This document shows positions 61,311 through 64,000 of a DNA stretch of 64,000 nucleotides, one piece after another (positions within the stretch are counted from its first letter, which is position 1; every line of letters begins with the position of its first letter). The translations under genes and the position numbers were made by a program. This DNA comes from JAWLCA01 sp050485905. GTDB taxonomy: Bacteria; Pseudomonadota; Alphaproteobacteria; Rhodobacterales; Rhodobacteraceae. The notes below the pieces were generated by a model. That model was given only the letters and a program-made list of their open reading frames with translations, was not told the origin of the DNA and did not search any database. The stretch lies in assembly GCA_050485905.1 (NCBI GenBank), contig JBJHCH010000004.1, positions 1 to 64,000 on the forward strand. Direction: 5' to 3'.

Positions 61311-63092
61311 GTCTGCCACGACGTAGGTTCCAGGTGCGGGACAAATGACCGGATGGCTCGAATCGCCCGGTATGCGTGCATCGACCTTGGCGCCCGAGCG
61401 GCGCGCAAGCCAATCCGACCAGCGCGGCCACCACGATCCTTCGTGGTACGTCGCACCAGCCTTCCATTCGTCAGCAGTCGCCCCACCGGCGTCATTGACG
61501 TAGTGACCATACTTCTTCTTGCTCGGCGGATTGACGATGCCCGCGATGTGACCTGACTCCGAAAGGATGAATGTCTTCTCGCGCGCGCTCATCTTCGCCA
61601 CGCCCGCATAGCTCGATTTCCAGCCGGCGATGTGATCGGTTTCGCAAGCGATCGCGCAGAGCGGAACCTTTACATCGCGAAGCGACAACTCCTCGCCAGC
61701 CAGCAGGAAGGTGGACGAGGCGAACAGGTCGTCCTGGCAGAGCCCGCGCAGGTATTCGACCGCCATGCGCGCCGGAAGGTTTGTGCCGTCGCCGTTCCAG
61801 TAAAGCAGATCGAATGCCGGTGGCGCCTCGCCCAGCATGTAGCTGCGGATCGCCGGCTGGTAGACCAGATCGTTCGAGCGCAGGAACGAGAAGGTGCGCG
61901 ACATGAAGAACTTGTGCAGGCACCCCTTCTCGCTCACCTCCCGTTCGATGCCATCGACGAAATCGTCATCCAGAAAGACGCCAACCTCACCCTGATCGGC
62001 AAAGTCGGTGAGCGTGGTGAAAAAGGTCGCCGAGCGGATCGACTTGTCGCCACGCTTTTCCATGAGCGCGAGCGTCAGTGCCAGCGTGGTGCCCGCAATG
62101 CAGTACCCCACCACGTTGATCTTTTCCTCGCCGGTGATCTGCTTCACCTGGCTGATCGCGGCCAGGTACCCCTCTTCCACATAGGTATCCATCCCGACAT
62201 CGCGGTAGCTCGCATCTGGGTTTACCCAGCTCACCACGAACAACGTGTAGCCCTGATCGACGATCCAGCGGATCAGGCTGTTCTGAGGTTTCAGATCCAG
62301 CACATAGAACTTGTTGATCCACGGCGGAAAGATGATCAGCGGCGTGCGATGCACCTTTTCGGTACGCGGCGCATACTGGATCAGTTCGAACATTCGATTC
62401 CGATAGACGACGGAACCCTCGGTAGTGGCAATGTTCTCGCCCACCTTGAAGGCGTCCTTGTCCGCCAGTGTCACCAGCAAGTCGCCGTCGTTCGCCTCGA
62501 TGTCACGCACCAGGTTCTCCAAACCGCGGACAAGGCTCTCGCCATCGGTCTCGACGGCCTTGGCCAGCGCCTCCGGATTGGTGCCAAGGAAGTTGGATGG
62601 CGCGAACATGTCGATGATCTGGCGGGTGAAGTACTCCACCCGCTTCTTGTCCTTGGGTTCGATGTGCTCCAGATCCGCGACCGCCCGCTCCATCGCCTCG
62701 GATGACATCAGGTATTGCTGCTTGAGGTAGTTGAAATAGGGATGCGTCTCCCACAGCGGGTTGGAGAATCGCCGGTCCCTTGGGGTGTTGTCGGGCGGTG
62801 GGGTGAGTCGGCCCTTGGCGAGTTCCTGCTGCGCCTCCACGTAGTGCTTCAGTGACTTCCCCCAGTAGGACACCTGATGCTCGATGATTTTCGAGGGGTT
62901 CTGCATCATTTCTGCAACATAGGCCGCAGCCGCCTTCATGAACACGTCATGCGACGGACCCTGCAGCCCCGGATCGGCCGATTTGCGGCGAGAAATGGCG
63001 GAAACGAGCCTCTGCGACAACTCCTCGACCTTGGCGAGGTTGGCGTTCAGACGCTCCAGCTTGGCGGCTGCGTCCTCTTCGTTAGTTGTCAT
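61299..63092 (-). CDS. phaC: Class I polyhydroxyalkanoate synthase PhaC
   Basis: A 597-residue PHA synthase polymerising (R)-3-hydroxyacyl-CoA. The N-terminal domain (1 to about 200) includes NPLWETHPYFNYLKQQYLM. The alpha/beta hydrolase core has the lipase-like box GYCIAG with catalytic Cys331, the acid in CETDHIAGWKSSYAG and the histidine in SESGHIAGIVNPPSKKKYGHY. Length and the complete N-terminal domain mark class I, acting without PhaE or PhaR subunits. It is divergent from phaZ with a CTGCAGCA site between them at 63121-63128. Confidence 0.96.
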   Translation of the reverse strand: MTTNEEDAAAKLERLNANLAKVEELSQRLVSAISRRKSADPGLQGPSHDVFMKAAAAYVAEMMQNPSKIIEHQVSYWGKSLKHYVEAQQELAKGRLTPPPDNTPRDRRFSNPLWETHPYFNYLKQQYLMSSEAMERAVADLEHIEPKDKKRVEYFTRQIIDMFAPSNFLGTNPEALAKAVETDGESLVRGLENLVRDIEANDGDLLVTLADKDAFKVGENIATTEGSVVYRNRMFELIQYAPRTEKVHRTPLIIFPPWINKFYVLDLKPQNSLIRWIVDQGYTLFVVSWVNPDASYRDVGMDTYVEEGYLAAISQVKQITGEEKINVVGYCIAGTTLALTLALMEKRGDKSIRSATFFTTLTDFADQGEVGVFLDDDFVDGIEREVSEKGCLHKFFMSRTFSFLRSNDLVYQPAIRSYMLGEAPPAFDLLYWNGDGTNLPARMAVEYLRGLCQDDLFASSTFLLAGEELSLRDVKVPLCAIACETDHIAGWKSSYAGVAKMSAREKTFILSESGHIAGIVNPPSKKKYGHYVNDAGGATADEWKAGATYHEGSWWPRWSDWLARRSGAKVDARIPGDSSHPVICPAPGTYVVADPNH

Positions 63093-63120
63093 ATTAATCG
63101 ATCCCCCCTATCTTTCCGCC

Positions 63121-63128
63121 CTGCAGCA
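63121..63128. promoter_or_regulatory. PhaR-like half-site between phaC and phaZ
   Basis: CTGCAGCA, the same core as near phaP and phaR, lies 29 bp upstream of the phaC start and 65 bp upstream of the phaZ start. It is a single site, weaker than the phaP cluster, and could let PhaR influence both divergent genes. Confidence 0.4.
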
Positions 63129-63192
63129 TACCGTCGCCGTGTCCGGGGGGAAAGCGACGATTGGGCCGGGCTCCTCCCGGTATGGAGACGAC

Positions 63193-64000
63193 ATGAAGCA
63201 CATGGCCACCTACGATCTGATGGAAACGGTGCGCAACACCAACGAATGGATGGGCGCAAGCGCGCGGGCGATGGCCTCCTATCCGATCTGGGGCCTGGTA
63301 CCGCACCCTATGTTCAAGATCATGTCCGCCTGGGGTCGTGTGACGGAACGCGCCTTTGCCCGGATGGTCATCAAGCCGGACTGGGAAATCAAGTCGGTGG
63401 TGGGCGCGGATGGCCGCGATCATCTGGTGCAGGTCGAACCGCTGGTACGCCGTCCCTTTGGCGATCTGGTGCATTTCAGCGTACAGGGCCGCGAGCCGAT
63501 GCCGCGCAAGGTGCTGCTGATCGCGCCGATGTCGGGGCACTATGCGACGCTTCTCAAATCCACGGTCATCAGTCTGCTGCCGGATTGCGATGTCTATGTG
63601 ACAGACTGGCACAACGCCCGCGATATCCCTGTCTCTGCCGGCAAGTTCGATATTGAGGATTACACGCTCTACCTCGTCGATTTCATGCGCTACCTCGGCC
63701 CCGACATTCATGTGATCGCTGTCTGCCAGCCGGTGCCGCTGGCGCTCGCCGCCACCGCCTATCTGGCCGAGGAGGATCCTGAGGCACAGCCCCGAACACT
63801 GACCCTGATCGGCGGGCCGGTCGATCCCGACGCGGCCCCGACCGAGGTGACCGACTTTGGTCGCCGCGTCACGATGGGCCAGCTCGAACACCTCGCCATC
63901 CAGCGGGTCGGGTTCAAGTATGCCGGGGTCGGGCGGCTGGTCTATCCGGGGCTGCTGCAGCTTGCCTCATTCATCTCGATGAACATGGATCGCCATACGC
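63193..64000 (+). CDS. phaZ: Intracellular polyhydroxyalkanoate depolymerase, N-terminal part
   Basis: The first 269 codons of a PhaZ-type intracellular PHB depolymerase, cut by the window end. After a short N-terminal helix region (TYDLMETVRNTNEWMGASARAM) comes the alpha/beta hydrolase start KVLLIAPMSGHYATLLKSTVISLLPDCDVYVTDWHNARDIP, FDIEDYTLYLVDFMRYLGPDIHVIAVCQPVPLALAA and LTLIGGPVDPDAAPTEV. The cysteine in AVCQPVP is the expected nucleophile of this family. It starts with ATG 63193 after GGAGACG and is divergent from phaC, so mobilisation and synthesis genes share a promoter region. Confidence 0.93.
   Translation, partial: MKHMATYDLMETVRNTNEWMGASARAMASYPIWGLVPHPMFKIMSAWGRVTERAFARMVIKPDWEIKSVVGADGRDHLVQVEPLVRRPFGDLVHFSVQGREPMPRKVLLIAPMSGHYATLLKSTVISLLPDCDVYVTDWHNARDIPVSAGKFDIEDYTLYLVDFMRYLGPDIHVIAVCQPVPLALAATAYLAEEDPEAQPRTLTLIGGPVDPDAAPTEVTDFGRRVTMGQLEHLAIQRVGFKYAGVGRLVYPGLLQLASFISMNMDRHT

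Overview
The window is high-GC DNA from an alphaproteobacterium, most likely a member of the Rhodobacteraceae. The evidence is a SoxYZ-BCDEF thiosulfate-oxidation cluster of the Paracoccus type, a PccR-type short-chain fatty acyl-CoA regulator close to pccB, a VPLPA-CTERM exoprotein, the lgt-midA-pgeF gene order and a class I PHA locus. The genus cannot be fixed from this sequence alone. Genes are densely packed with many ATGA, GTGA or TGATG overlaps. I saw no rRNA, tRNA, insertion sequence, prophage or CRISPR array.

Layout. 1-6744: the end of soxY, then soxZ, soxB, soxC, soxD, soxE and soxF, a periplasmic sulfur-oxidising system; soxA is not in its usual place between soxZ and soxB. 6766-12611: a TetR regulator with an arginine transaminase/2-ketoarginine decarboxylase-like pair on one strand, and divergently an amino-acid ABC transporter with a binding protein and two permeases but no ATPase. 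12728-18315: a NeuC-like epimerase, a DUF2177 membrane protein, a VPLPA-CTERM protein, ubiK, lgt, midA and pgeF. 18355-26248: a carnitine/betaine catabolic cluster with a CdhR-like regulator, a beta-keto acid cleavage enzyme, a lipocalin, a fused carnitine dehydrogenase-thioesterase, an acyl-CoA dehydrogenase, an ADP-forming-type acyl-CoA synthetase and a crotonase. 26320-36618: yebC, two convergent SLC13/TrkA-C permeases, an EamA transporter, a YmdB-type phosphodiesterase, 5-formyl-THF cyclo-ligase, mgtE, guanine deaminase and a YdcZ-type membrane protein.

36687-47836 holds the methylmalonyl-CoA pathway: methylmalonyl-CoA mutase, pccA, four small proteins (two of them lipoproteins, one of only 42 residues), pccB and, further on, the regulator pccR. 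TTTGCAAA sites lie upstream of pccB and pccR. 47833-50516 is a divergent pair made of a five-heme cytochrome c and a ferric-reductase-like flavocytochrome. 50621-58682 is a single-strand run for a gamma-glutamylated amine pathway: two glutamine-synthetase-like ligases, a class I amidotransferase, an FAD amine oxidase and a complete polar amino acid ABC transporter. 58803-59989 is a PhnD-like protein coupled to a TerB-like protein. 60044-64000 is the polyhydroxyalkanoate locus phaR-phaP-phaC with divergent phaZ, carrying CTGCAG-rich PhaR-like sites. Propionyl-CoA assimilation, PHA storage and sulfur oxidation together suggest a mixotroph that uses small organic acids and amines.

The most unusual signal is non-coding. 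Four copies of a roughly 75-bp element sit in three convergent intergenic regions (12647-12720, 35988-36062, 36083-36156, 50531-50606). Each copy places a perfect palindrome 3 to 14 bp after a stop codon. A TCAA-N4-TTGA mini-dyad, an A6/T6 tract and a TAAAC/TTAAC box follow at fixed spacing. The palindrome sequence changes between copies while its position and symmetry are kept.
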